A stretch of 64,000 bases of DNA from Alkalihalobacterium sp048323755. Lineage in GTDB: Bacteria; Bacillota; Bacilli; Bacillales; Bacillaceae_F. The notes under the pieces are model-generated. The model was given only the letters and a program-made list of their open reading frames with translations, had not been told where the DNA came from and ran no database searches. Shown here piece after piece: positions 44,232-52,895 of this stretch. The translations under genes were made by a program, and so were the position numbers. Within the stretch, counting starts at the first letter, position 1; every line of letters starts with the position of its first letter. The DNA lies in assembly GCF_048323755.1 (NCBI RefSeq), contig NZ_JBLWFS010000005.1, positions 138,442-202,441 on the forward strand, written 5' to 3'.

Positions 44232-45221
44232 TTATTGAATTGCTGCTTCGATCGCCTTGACCATTTCAGAAACAGAAACTAACCCGCCTCCAGAAAGGTA
44301 CCAATAGTTTGGATCAAGATATATGATGTTTCCATTTTGATAAGCTTTTGTTTCTTGAACTAACTCATTTTCAATCGTATCTTGAGCAGCCGCTTCACCT
44401 GCTACAACTGCGTTACGATCGACTACAAATAACAAGTCAGGATCTTTCTCCACAAGGTATTCAAACGATACGTTCATACCATGAGTTGAAACTTCTATAC
44501 CTTCATCTACAGCTTCTACACCAAGCACATCATGGATAATACCAAAACGTGAACCTGGTCCGTATGCACTAATATTTCCTTCGTTCGCTAAAATAATTAA
44601 AGCTTTTCCTGCGTCAGCAGCTTTTTCGTTAATACCTGCAATTGCTTCGTTAATTACTGATAATTCAGCAGCAACTGCTTCTTCCTTAGCAAAAATTTGT
44701 CCAAGCACTTCCATGTTATGAGTGAAAGACTCCATATAATTTGTATTATCTACTCCCATAAAAATCGTTGGCCCAAGCTTTGATAATTCATCATATAAAT
44801 CAAGTTGTCTTCCAGAAATGATGATCAGATCTGGATTAATTTCAGCAATTTTTTCAAAATCCGGCTCTTTTAATGAACCGATATTCTCGTATTTTGCATC
44901 TTCATATTTTGCTAAGTATGGAGGAACATTAGCTTGTGGTAATGCAGTAACCTCTACGCCTAATTTATCAAGTGAATCTAGTACTCCAAAGTCAAATACG
45001 ACAACTTTCTCAGGATTAACAGATACTGTAACCTCACCTAATTGATGTTCAAAAGTAAGCTCAGTTGGCTCCGCTGTTACTTCTGTTGCTTCTGTTTCTG
45101 TTACTTCTGTCTCTTCAGCTGGTTCAGTTGACTCATTTCCTCCTGTTTGCTGTCCACCGCAAGCAGCTAAAACAAACATTAGTACAAGTGCTAAGAATAG
45201 TAATAGTGCATTCTTTTTCAT
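44232..45221 (-). CDS. yclQ: Petrobactin-type siderophore-binding lipoprotein (YclQ/FatB)
   Basis: A 329-residue lipoprotein: signal and lipobox LAACGG (Cys21), an acidic Glu/Thr linker (about 25-55), then a periplasmic-binding-protein class III fold (ELTFEHQLGEVTVSVNPEKVVVFDFGV and so on, quoted only in part: VVVFDFGVLDSLDKLGVEV). It presents iron-siderophore to the YclN/YclO permease. The match to the FatB/YclQ group is from sequence style and gene order. Confidence 0.85.
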   Translation of the reverse strand: MKKNALLLFLALVLMFVLAACGGQQTGGNESTEPAEETEVTETEATEVTAEPTELTFEHQLGEVTVSVNPEKVVVFDFGVLDSLDKLGVEVTALPQANVPPYLAKYEDAKYENIGSLKEPDFEKIAEINPDLIIISGRQLDLYDELSKLGPTIFMGVDNTNYMESFTHNMEVLGQIFAKEEAVAAELSVINEAIAGINEKAADAGKALIILANEGNISAYGPGSRFGIIHDVLGVEAVDEGIEVSTHGMNVSFEYLVEKDPDLLFVVDRNAVVAGEAAAQDTIENELVQETKAYQNGNIIYLDPNYWYLSGGGLVSVSEMVKAIEAAIQ

Positions 45222-45398
45222 CGATCATTTCTCCTTAGTTTTAATATATATTGTAATGTTATTTTGATACTTCTTTGATAAAATAGTTGATCAGGCTATT
45301 TTAGGAAACGATCAAAACAACGAATTACCCATGGTTCAGTGTTTATAGATTTGTTTTTAACTCTTCGCTAACTACTAACCACTAATTGCTATCTCTAC

Positions 45399-46154
45399 CT
45401 AAAAATACACACAAATGCGATTTTGATTAATGTTCTCGATGTGAATATCCATATCATAAATTTCTTTTAGTGCCTCTGGGTTAATAATCTCAGGTGTAGT
45501 ACCCTTTCTGACAATTTTCCCATCTTTAAGAGCTACGATATGATCCGAGTAACAGGATGCAAAGTTTATATCATGAATAACAATTACGACTGTTTTCCCG
45601 AGCTCATCTACTAATCTGCGTAACACCTGCATGATTTGTACAGAATGCTTCATATCTAAGTTATTCAGTGGCTCATCGAGTAAAACATATTCAGTATCCT
45701 GCGCAATAACCATCGCGATAAACGCTCGTTGGCGCTGGCCTCCACTTAGTTGGTCGAGAAACTTATTTTCCATCTCACCAAGCTCCATATATTCGATGGC
45801 CTGATCCACATGCTGCCAATCTTCTTTTGTCAGGTTGCCTTTTGAATAAGGAAATCTTCCAAAAGCCACAAGGTCACGTACAGTTAAACGTATATTGAGG
45901 TGATTGGATTGCTTAAGTATTGAAATTTTCTTCGCTAGGTCCTCACTTTTGCATTCGCTCAGTTCCTTATCATCAATGCTAATCAGACCACAGTCCTTCG
46001 CAATCAACCGGCTAATCATCGATATGAGTGTACTTTTTCCCGCTCCATTCGGTCCGATAAACGAAGTAATTGTTCCTTTTTCAATATCTACGGAAACATC
46101 TTCTACGACATTTTTATTTCCATATTTTTTTGAAACGCCTTTTACAACTACCAT
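45399..46154 (-). CDS. yclP: Siderophore ABC ATPase YclP
   Basis: A 251-residue ATPase with Walker A GPNGAGKST (about 34-42), signature LSGGQRQRAFIAMVI (about 132-146), Walker B YVLLDEPLNNLD and switch VIHD. It belongs to the FepC/FecE class that powers iron-siderophore uptake. It overlaps the permease gene by 7 bp. The 177-bp gap to yclQ holds no obvious structure. Confidence 0.9.
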   Translation of the reverse strand: MVVVKGVSKKYGNKNVVEDVSVDIEKGTITSFIGPNGAGKSTLISMISRLIAKDCGLISIDDKELSECKSEDLAKKISILKQSNHLNIRLTVRDLVAFGRFPYSKGNLTKEDWQHVDQAIEYMELGEMENKFLDQLSGGQRQRAFIAMVIAQDTEYVLLDEPLNNLDMKHSVQIMQVLRRLVDELGKTVVIVIHDINFASCYSDHIVALKDGKIVRKGTTPEIINPEALKEIYDMDIHIENINQNRICVYF

Positions 46155-47107
46155 GATTTATTCCCCCTTAAAAGTAAGTAAATAAAGTACACACCACCAA
46201 TAAAGTTGATGATTACGCTGATGGGTACAGAGAAAGCAAATACTCGTTCAACTAAAAACTGACCACTGACAAGAGCAACAATACTAATTAACATCGCACC
46301 GGTAATAAGGTAAGAGTGCTTATGTGTTTTCAGAAATTCATACGTAACATTGGCGACAAGTAAGCCTAGGAATAAGATTGGACCTACTAATGCGGTTGAA
46401 ATAGAAACGAGAATGGCCACTAGAATTAGAAGCCTCTTTACCACATGGTCATAATCGACACCTAGATTGACTGCAGTATCTCTACCTAGTGAAAGGACAT
46501 CTAGATACTTCAAATATCTCCAAAAATAAATCGTCACTAGAATAAATAAGCCGATCGCAATCCCAAAAATATTAGTGTTTACGTTATTAAAGCTAGCAAA
46601 CATTCGATCTTGAACAATAAGAAATTCATTTGGATCAATTAAGACCTGCATGAACGTTGAGATGCTAGAAAACAATGTTCCAAGTACAATCCCTACGAGG
46701 AGTAAGAAATATATATTTCTTACTCCTTCTCGCTTGAACAATATGTAGTAAAATACTCCAGCAAACGCCATCATAATCAAAACAGATAGAAAAAAGTTAA
46801 CCTGTTTATTCATAACTAGAAAACTAGCAGATCCAAAAACAAAGATTAAAAACGTTTGAATGAGTAAATACAGTGAATCAAACCCTATAATACTTGGGGT
46901 TAAAATTCTATTGTTCGTTATCGTTTGGAAAACGACGGTTGAAAACGCAATAGCTGCACCAGTTACAATAATCGCTAAAATTTTAGCTCCACGTCTTGGT
47001 AAAATGTATTCTAAGTTACTATTGAAATTTAGGTTATAAAAGATAAATAAAGCCGTAAACACAAGTGATAATATAAAAAGTATGATTAATTTTGTTTTAT
47101 TACTCAT
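46148..47107 (-). CDS. yclO: Siderophore ABC permease YclO
   Basis: A 319-residue FecCD-family permease with eight to ten hydrophobic segments and the family signatures LSLGRDTAVNLGVDYDHV (about 211-228, coupling loop) and ALVGPILFLGLLVANVTYEFL. Overlaps both neighbours, so one operon and one heteromeric channel with YclN. Confidence 0.9.
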   Translation of the reverse strand: MSNKTKLIILFILSLVFTALFIFYNLNFNSNLEYILPRRGAKILAIIVTGAAIAFSTVVFQTITNNRILTPSIIGFDSLYLLIQTFLIFVFGSASFLVMNKQVNFFLSVLIMMAFAGVFYYILFKREGVRNIYFLLLVGIVLGTLFSSISTFMQVLIDPNEFLIVQDRMFASFNNVNTNIFGIAIGLFILVTIYFWRYLKYLDVLSLGRDTAVNLGVDYDHVVKRLLILVAILVSISTALVGPILFLGLLVANVTYEFLKTHKHSYLITGAMLISIVALVSGQFLVERVFAFSVPISVIINFIGGVYFIYLLLRGNKSW

Positions 47108-48050
47108 AGGCTTTTCTCCTCATTAGCAAGTAAAGGAAAATCGCACTTCCGATTACCCCAACCGTAGTTCCTATTGGTATTTCATACGGAAAAATTATAA
47201 CTCGACCTAAAATATCACAGATTAAAACGAATACTGCACCGAGTAATGCCGTATGAGGCAGGTTCTTCTTTAAGTTATCTCCATTGTAGATACTTACTAT
47301 ATTTGGAATAATCAGCCCTAAGAATGGGATCATCCCAACTGTCAAAAGAACGACGGAAGTAACAGCAGCAACAAGGATTAAACCAATATTCACGACCTTC
47401 TTATAATTAAGACCGAGATTAACTGAAAACTCTTCCCCCATACCTGCAACTGTAAAACGATTCGCATAGAGGTAAGCAATAATCATGAGCGGAATACTTA
47501 TGTATAAAATCTCGTAGCGCCCTTTAATAATTAACGAAAAATTTCCTTGCAGCCACGAGGACATATTCTGAATCAAGTCATTTCGATAAGCAAAAAATGT
47601 GGTGATCGATCCTATGATGCTACCAAACATTAATCCTACTAAAGGGATAAAAATAACATCCTTATGCTTCACCTTTTCAAGGATCTTCATAAAAATTAAA
47701 GTCCCTACAAGAGCAAAAGCAAATGCTACCAGCATTTTCACAAATGCACTAGCAGATGCAAACAGCATCAAAGACACTAGGACCCCTAGTCTAGCAGAAT
47801 CTAATGTACCTGCCGTCGTTGGGGAAACAAACTTATTTCTCGTAAGTTGCTGCATGATGAGCCCACAAATACTCATACCCACCCCGGCAAGGATGATACT
47901 CACTAAGCGCGGAAACCGACTTACCCATAATATTTGTGCTTGTTCCTCCGTTAAGTTGAAAAGATCTAACGGACTAATTCCTTTTACACCGATAAATAAC
48001 GAAGTGATAGATAATAGAATTAGTGCTAAAAATAAATACCTTAATTTCAT
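47100..48050 (-). CDS. yclN: Siderophore ABC permease YclN
   Basis: A 316-residue FecCD-family permease. Signatures are FPRLVSIILAGVGMSICGLIMQQLTRN (the RxP..GxxLaxsG region, quoted for its pattern R-L-V...G-M-S-I-C-G), GEEFSVNLGLNYKKV (coupling loop) and GMIPFLGLIIPNIV. First gene of the operon; three Fur-like sites lie upstream. Confidence 0.9.
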   Translation of the reverse strand: MKLRYLFLALILLSITSLFIGVKGISPLDLFNLTEEQAQILWVSRFPRLVSIILAGVGMSICGLIMQQLTRNKFVSPTTAGTLDSARLGVLVSLMLFASASAFVKMLVAFAFALVGTLIFMKILEKVKHKDVIFIPLVGLMFGSIIGSITTFFAYRNDLIQNMSSWLQGNFSLIIKGRYEILYISIPLMIIAYLYANRFTVAGMGEEFSVNLGLNYKKVVNIGLILVAAVTSVVLLTVGMIPFLGLIIPNIVSIYNGDNLKKNLPHTALLGAVFVLICDILGRVIIFPYEIPIGTTVGVIGSAIFLYLLMRRKAYE

Positions 48051-48085
48051 TCTCTACCCCTGCTCTCTATGCTGCTCACTAGAAG

Positions 48086-48215
48086 TAATAATCATTATCA
48101 ATTAAAGAGTTAAAAAAAGAAAATATGGGGGGTTTTCAGTTTTCGTTATCTAACTGATAATGATTATCTTTAACACTGTTACAGTATATTATCAACTGAT
48201 AATCATTGTCAATGG
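48086..48215 (-). promoter_or_regulatory. Three Fur-box-like sites upstream of yclNOPQ
   Basis: TAATAATCATTATCAATTA (48086-48104), CTGATAATGATTATCT (48154-48169) and ACTGATAATCATTGTCAATG (48195-48214) each match the Bacillus Fur consensus TGATAATNATTATCA closely. Iron-replete Fur would silence the uptake operon. The surrounding 48051-48844 gap also holds a hairpin (48338-48373) and the third 2+2 repeat. Confidence 0.85.
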
Positions 48216-48337
48216 CTTTTATTAAATTTATTTGTTTAAACAACTAAATTTAATGGTAATATACCTCTTTATTACTTATTTTTATTTACATCATTAATAT
48301 AATACTTGTTTAAACTAGTATTTTAGGGAAAATAAAA

Positions 48338-48373
48338 CACCTAGCTGAAACGATTTTTCGTTACTAGGTGTTC
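48338..48373. terminator. Hairpin between Fur sites and repeat
   Basis: AACACCTAG and CTAGGTGTT form the outer stem and AACGA/TCGTT the inner stem. T-rich flank on the minus strand. No gene obviously uses it. Confidence 0.4.
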
Positions 48374-48414
48374 GGTTTATGTTCTAAAAAATTGGTATTA
48401 TGGGATTTCGAACT

Positions 48415-48599
48415 TTAGCGGACTCACAGGCCGTTATTTCGTCGAAAATCACTAATTTTGCAATTTCGCGGACTGAGAGGACCTTATTCGCGTAAAATCG
48501 ACTGTATCAACTTCAAAAACTAGCAAATAGCGGCTTCTGAGTCCGCCAAACTCATAGAAATCGCTATTTTACTGCAATAGAGGCCTCTGAGTCCCCTAA
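48415..48599. repeat. Dispersed 2+2 palindromic element, copy 3
   Basis: TTAGCGGACTCACAGGCCG and CGCGGACTGAGAGGACC (each followed by TTATT) direct, then AATAGCGGCTTCTGAGTCCGC and AATAGAGGCCTCTGAGTCCCC inverted. The least degraded of the three copies in the window. Confidence 0.8.
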
Positions 48600-48844
48600 T
48601 TTCCAGGCTTGCTCAATAAAGTAACAGCCTCCCCACTTACTCGTTCCACTCCTTGAAGATGGAGGTTTTCTGGCTGATATTTTTGATAATAATTAGCTCT
48701 GTTCTGACAGAACTAATATATTGTAGCAGGCATTTTCTATTCAAGTTGAGTAATGCTACGCATGGATTTGTTAGGCTTGGTAATAATACACGTAGAAAAT
48801 GAAACCGAGTTTGGGCACATCTAAACATAAAAGGAGTAAGCCGC

Positions 48845-50068
48845 ATGAATTTACAAACGGGTACGTATTATTGGCCGACTACATTAAAAAATCCACCTAC
48901 CTATCCACCTCTGCAAGAAGATCTTGAATGTGATGTTCTTATTATTGGCGGTGGAAGTTCTGGTGCTCAATGCGCCTACTTGTTAGCAGATTCCGGCTTA
49001 AATGTCGTTGTAGTTGAGAAGAATACAATTGGTAGTGGGAGTACTACGACCAATACAGCTATCATTCAATATTCTGGTGAAAGGTTGTTTTCTGATCTAG
49101 TCAATAGCTTTGGCAGACCGTATATCTCCAGACATTTACAACTATGTAAACAGGCGATCAATGATATTGAAAAGGCCTCTTCGGTTGGAGATATTGATTT
49201 TGAATTTACGAGAAGAGATTCTTTTTACTTTGCTAGCTATAAAGAAGACGTTCAGAAATTACAAAACGAATACAACTTATTAGTCGAGGAAAAGTTTCCA
49301 GTCGATTTTCTAGACGCCGACCAAATTGAAGAACGCTATCCCTTTAGAAAAGAAGCCGCTCTTTATTCTTATGACGACGGAGAAATAAATCCATTTGCAT
49401 TTACTCATAATTTATTTGATTACGCTGCAAAAAAGGGCGTAAAAATATTTGAACATACCGAAGTGAACGGTAAAAAATTCGAACAAACAAAGGCTACGAT
49501 ACGAACGAAAAATTATCATAGCATTCAAGCACGTCATGTCATTGTTGCTTGCGGCTACGAAGGACTGGATATCAAAAAAGAAAAGAAAACTTCTTTTGTC
49601 AGTACATATATCGTCACAACAAAACCTGTAGAGGTCGATAATTTCTCGTCCTGGTACAATAAAACCCTTATTTGGGAAACAGCACGACCGTATACCTTTA
49701 TTCGTACAACAAAGGATAATCGAATTATTATCGGGGGTTTAGATGAAAATACCCCATACGCTGAAGTACGCGATCGTAAATTGATTAGTAAGAGAGATAA
49801 GCTTATCATTGAATTTAACAAGCTTTTTCCTGATATAAAAGTAGAGCCAGAATATTATGCCACCGCTTTTTATGGAGGAACGAATGATGGACTTCCTATC
49901 ATCGGAAAATATGATGAATACCCAAATTGTCACTTCTTGTTTGGCTTTGGTGATAACGGTACAGTCTATAGCATGATTCTTTCTAGGATTATTGTGGATG
50001 ACATTGTAAAAGGGCATAGTCCTGACCTAGAACTGTATTTACAAACTCGGCCGGTTAAGCCTAGTTAA
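48845..50068 (+). CDS. FAD-dependent oxidoreductase, DAO family
   Basis: A 407-residue flavoprotein. The ADP-binding motif CDVLIIGGGSSGAQCAYLLA (about 29-48, then VVVVEK at the strand-2 acid) and the DAO-type core are clear. The C-terminal FYGGTNDGLPIIGKY and FLFGFGDNGTVYSMIL segments bind FAD. It resembles the glycine-oxidase-like enzymes that often carry a C-terminal Rieske domain, but here no Rieske cysteines follow. Ribosome site AAAAGGAG. It probably oxidises an amine or amino acid; substrate unknown. Confidence 0.8.
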   Translation: MNLQTGTYYWPTTLKNPPTYPPLQEDLECDVLIIGGGSSGAQCAYLLADSGLNVVVVEKNTIGSGSTTTNTAIIQYSGERLFSDLVNSFGRPYISRHLQLCKQAINDIEKASSVGDIDFEFTRRDSFYFASYKEDVQKLQNEYNLLVEEKFPVDFLDADQIEERYPFRKEAALYSYDDGEINPFAFTHNLFDYAAKKGVKIFEHTEVNGKKFEQTKATIRTKNYHSIQARHVIVACGYEGLDIKKEKKTSFVSTYIVTTKPVEVDNFSSWYNKTLIWETARPYTFIRTTKDNRIIIGGLDENTPYAEVRDRKLISKRDKLIIEFNKLFPDIKVEPEYYATAFYGGTNDGLPIIGKYDEYPNCHFLFGFGDNGTVYSMILSRIIVDDIVKGHSPDLELYLQTRPVKPS

Positions 50069-50094
50069 ATGATTCGAAAAAAATGCAGGACGAC

Positions 50095-50126
50095 AAAAAA
50101 CTGAGTGAACTCACTCAGTTTTTTTA
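50095..50126. terminator. Bidirectional terminator
   Basis: AAAAAACTGAGTG and CACTCAGTTTTTT pair around AACT between the convergent oxidoreductase and glycerate kinase genes. Confidence 0.85.
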
Positions 50127-50142
50127 TTATTTTATAATAGCG

Positions 50143-51291
50143 TTAATCTTGCTGTTTTCCGATACTTAATCGATAAACTCTCATAATCTGTTCAACACTT
50201 TGTACAACTAACCGTTCTGCTTGAGTCATCGCCTCCTCTACCGAACAAGGTCCTGAAACGATGGGAAAGGCTGCCACAACCCCCAATCGCTCTAACTGAA
50301 CACTCGTTAGCTCATTACTTCCACAGATTGCGATTACGGGAATGTTATATTGATTAGCCGCTTTACATACTCCTGATATTACCTTGCCAGAAAGGGTCTG
50401 TTCGTCTAACTTTCCTTCACCGGTTATGACGAGGCATGCGTCCTCTAGTTGACTCTCAAATTGAACTGCTTCTATCACTGTATCAATGCCCGACATGACC
50501 TTTGCTCCTAGAAACGAAATTAAACCCGCCCCCATTCCACCGGCTGCGCCTGCACCTGGAAAAGAGTGAATATCAATATTAAATCGTTCATTGATGACCT
50601 TTCCGTATTGATCAAGGCTATCATCCAATATTTCAACCATTTCTGGTGTCGCACCTTTTTGTGGACCAAAGATATGCGAGGCTCCATTCGGACCACATAG
50701 AGGGTTCTTAACATCGCTCGCTATGACAAACTCTGCTTCCGTTAGGCGCTGATCTATACTCGATAAGTCTAGTTCATCTAGTTGACGCAGATCACTGACA
50801 TCACTTTTAATCAATTGGCCATTTTTCATAAAAAGTTTAACACCTAGTGCTTGAAGCATCCCGATACCACCATCGTTTGTAGCGCTTCCCCCTAAGCCGA
50901 TGATAAATTTCCGATAACCTTGATCTAGTGCATGTAAGATTAATTCACCGGTCCCGAAACTGCTCGCCCTTAAAGGATTTCTTTCATGCTCTGTTAATAA
51001 AGGCAGGCCAGATGCTTGAGCCATTTCAATGACCGCTGTTTTTTCATCGCCCAACACTCCGTAAGCAGAAGAAATACTTCTTCCTAATGGGTCGGTTACA
51101 TTCACACTTATAATGAATCCATTTGTCGCATGAACTAAGTTTTCCATCGTTCCTTCCCCGCCGTCTGCCATCGGAAGTTCAATTAACTCAGCTTCTGGAA
51201 AGATCGGGCGGATCCCTGCCCCAATTGCAGAACATAATTTTTTTGCAGAAACGGAACCTTTGAATGAGTCTGGAGCAATTATGATTTTCAT
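50143..51291 (-). CDS. glxK: Glycerate kinase (GK1 type)
   Basis: A 382-residue glycerate kinase using ATP to make 2- or 3-phosphoglycerate. IIAPDSFKGSVSA (about 3-15), MADGGEGTMENLV (about 41-53), FIIGLGGSATNDGG (about 123-136) and FPGAGAAGGMGAGL (about 240-253) are family signatures. Ribosome site AAAGGAGG. It stands alone; glyoxylate or serine metabolism is the usual context. Confidence 0.92.
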   Translation of the reverse strand: MKIIIAPDSFKGSVSAKKLCSAIGAGIRPIFPEAELIELPMADGGEGTMENLVHATNGFIISVNVTDPLGRSISSAYGVLGDEKTAVIEMAQASGLPLLTEHERNPLRASSFGTGELILHALDQGYRKFIIGLGGSATNDGGIGMLQALGVKLFMKNGQLIKSDVSDLRQLDELDLSSIDQRLTEAEFVIASDVKNPLCGPNGASHIFGPQKGATPEMVEILDDSLDQYGKVINERFNIDIHSFPGAGAAGGMGAGLISFLGAKVMSGIDTVIEAVQFESQLEDACLVITGEGKLDEQTLSGKVISGVCKAANQYNIPVIAICGSNELTSVQLERLGVVAAFPIVSGPCSVEEAMTQAERLVVQSVEQIMRVYRLSIGKQQD

Positions 51292-51400
51292 TGTCTATAC
51301 CTCCTTTGGCTCCCTTTAATATTACTTACTTCTTATGTAGCCTATTCAGTATTTTAATTGGCTTTTTAGCCATTTTTGTTAGCAAAACCAAACTTTAATA

Positions 51401-51428
51401 AAAAGACAGACCCATAGAGTCTGCCTTT
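51401..51428 (-). terminator. Terminator after the hemerythrin gene
   Basis: On the minus strand GGCAGAC and GTCTG(T)C pair across a short loop, followed by TTTTTATT. Confidence 0.7.
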
Positions 51429-51434
51429 ATTTTA

Positions 51435-51983
51435 CTATACTATGCTTTTTATTTTTACTTCTAGCTCCTGTTTTTCCTCAGGTGAAAGAAATTGCTCAGC
51501 AAGTGGAAAGAGGACATTTTCTTCTTTCATAAAATGCTCTGATAGGATCAAATACGCTTTTGCTGCATGATCAGCTATCGATCTAATGTTAGCAACATCT
51601 GTTTCAGCCCCTATTAAAGCAGCTTGTTCTAGGAACTGCCTTAAGTGGCTTTTGGCTTGATCATGCTCATATTCCATCACTGCAATCGGTCCCGTTTCAC
51701 GTCCGATGTATACTGCAACCATTTCAAAAAGAATTCCTTCCTCCCGCTCTGAATGCGGCTCAAGTTCTGTAACAAATTGAGTGACTTGCTTATAAAGCTT
51801 TTGGAAGTTTTCGTGTGTTGCTTCTGTCTCCTTTTCTTCCATGAGTTGAGTAAGTTCGTAAAAATTCTCCATTTGCCTTGTGAGCGGAACATGCTCCTTT
51901 TTCAATTGCTCAAGCCCTGGACATAAATGGTCAATCTCTTTAAGCATCATACTACTCATGCAGCCTAATGGTTGTGTTTTCAT
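51435..51983 (-). CDS. Hemerythrin-domain protein
   Basis: A 182-residue helical protein. The hemerythrin-type iron ligands are likely His in LKKEHVPL, HSEREE, YEHDQAKSHL and LSEHFMKEENVLFPL. It would bind di-iron and sense or buffer O2 or NO. The start lies one base after the stop of RIC, so it is translated from the same mRNA. An early part (PLGCMSSMMLKEIDHLCPGLEQ) carries two cysteines. Confidence 0.8.
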   Translation of the reverse strand: MKTQPLGCMSSMMLKEIDHLCPGLEQLKKEHVPLTRQMENFYELTQLMEEKETEATHENFQKLYKQVTQFVTELEPHSEREEGILFEMVAVYIGRETGPIAVMEYEHDQAKSHLRQFLEQAALIGAETDVANIRSIADHAAKAYLILSEHFMKEENVLFPLAEQFLSPEEKQELEVKIKSIV

Positions 51984-51984
51984 T

Positions 51985-52698
51985 TTATTGAACCTCCTTT
52001 AACTCATTTAAGACTCTTGGAAACAGAATATTATTTTCAAGATGAATATGTTCGAACAGGTCGCTTTCCAACTGTTCGAGCTTTTGATAAGTTAATTGGT
52101 ACGTCATGCAAGCCCAATCTGGAGCTGTGTATTCGTTTGTTACTTCTCGAAGTTTTCTAAGGAGGTCTCCTGCTCCTTCGTGGTCACCTTCCATGTCGCC
52201 AATTTTAGCTGTTAATTCACGCATTTGTTCTTTAGCTAGTTGTTCTTCAAAAGCCTCAATTAGCGGAAAAACCACATTCTCCTCTTCAATCGTATGCTGT
52301 TCAAGGTCTATTTTTAAGCTGTGAAACAATTTATGAACTTGAGCTAGTTCCGGGCAATGATTTCCGTGCACACGGAAAACCTTCGTAGTAAATTGACTCA
52401 GCTCAGGAAGGATCAAATTTAAAAATTGATGGTGGGTAGTGATGATATGATGAATTAATTCCTTGTTGGTCATTTCATCCCAAGTCACACTAGGCTTCTC
52501 TAAAGATTTAATAAAAGCACTATTTAACTGCTCTAAGATGTCTGGTCCATTTAAGTTTTTCTCTGCAATCACATCACCAATGGGACGGTTACCACCGCAG
52601 CAGAAATCAATTTTATATTTTTTTAAAATCGTACTTGTTTCCGGTAAACGTGTAACTATCTCACCTGTTTTCGTTGAAAGATTAAAGACAGTTTCCAT
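51985..52698 (-). CDS. ric: Iron-sulfur cluster repair protein RIC (ScdA/YtfE type)
   Basis: A 237-residue di-iron protein. The N-terminal ScdA_N domain has KYKIDFCCGGNRPI (about 29-42), and the hemerythrin-like domain (about 80-235) has HHIITTHHQFLN, HGNHCPEL, EEENVVFPLI, GDHEGAGDLL and FEHIHLENNILFPR as iron ligands. RIC repairs Fe-S clusters damaged by nitric oxide and oxidants. A Crp/Fnr-type site upstream matches that of the nos genes. Operon with the hemerythrin gene. Confidence 0.92.
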   Translation of the reverse strand: METVFNLSTKTGEIVTRLPETSTILKKYKIDFCCGGNRPIGDVIAEKNLNGPDILEQLNSAFIKSLEKPSVTWDEMTNKELIHHIITTHHQFLNLILPELSQFTTKVFRVHGNHCPELAQVHKLFHSLKIDLEQHTIEEENVVFPLIEAFEEQLAKEQMRELTAKIGDMEGDHEGAGDLLRKLREVTNEYTAPDWACMTYQLTYQKLEQLESDLFEHIHLENNILFPRVLNELKEVQ

Positions 52699-52743
52699 AT
52701 GAATAACCCCCGATTAGGATTTTTTAGTTTGTTCTACGATTTA

Positions 52744-52786
52744 AGTGTAACGAATCCAACCGGCAGATGAAGTGATATACATCACA
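52744..52786 (-). promoter_or_regulatory. Crp/Fnr-type site and -10 of the RIC operon
   Basis: AGTGATATACATCACA at 52771-52786 and, on the minus strand, TACACT (52744-52749). The predicted start (about 52737) lies 41.5 bp from the palindrome centre. Confidence 0.7.
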
Positions 52787-52792
52787 AAAACA

Positions 52793-52841
52793 AAAAAAAC
52801 TGTCTCAAAAGTCGTTTCCGAGCTTAAGAGACGGTTTTTTG
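52793..52841 (-). terminator. Terminator after the Crp/Fnr gene
   Basis: AAAAAACCGTCTC and GAGACAGTTTTTT pair on the minus strand across a 20-nt loop, T run following. Confidence 0.75.
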
Positions 52842-52895
52842 ATTGAATATCATTCAGTCTACTTTTAATCGGATCATTATAAACAAAATGAGCCT

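Noticed and set aside
48637..48846. A 69-residue open frame on the minus strand before the oxidoreductase
   Set aside because: No ribosome site, Phe/Arg/Leu-rich random composition, and it overlaps the oxidoreductase leader.
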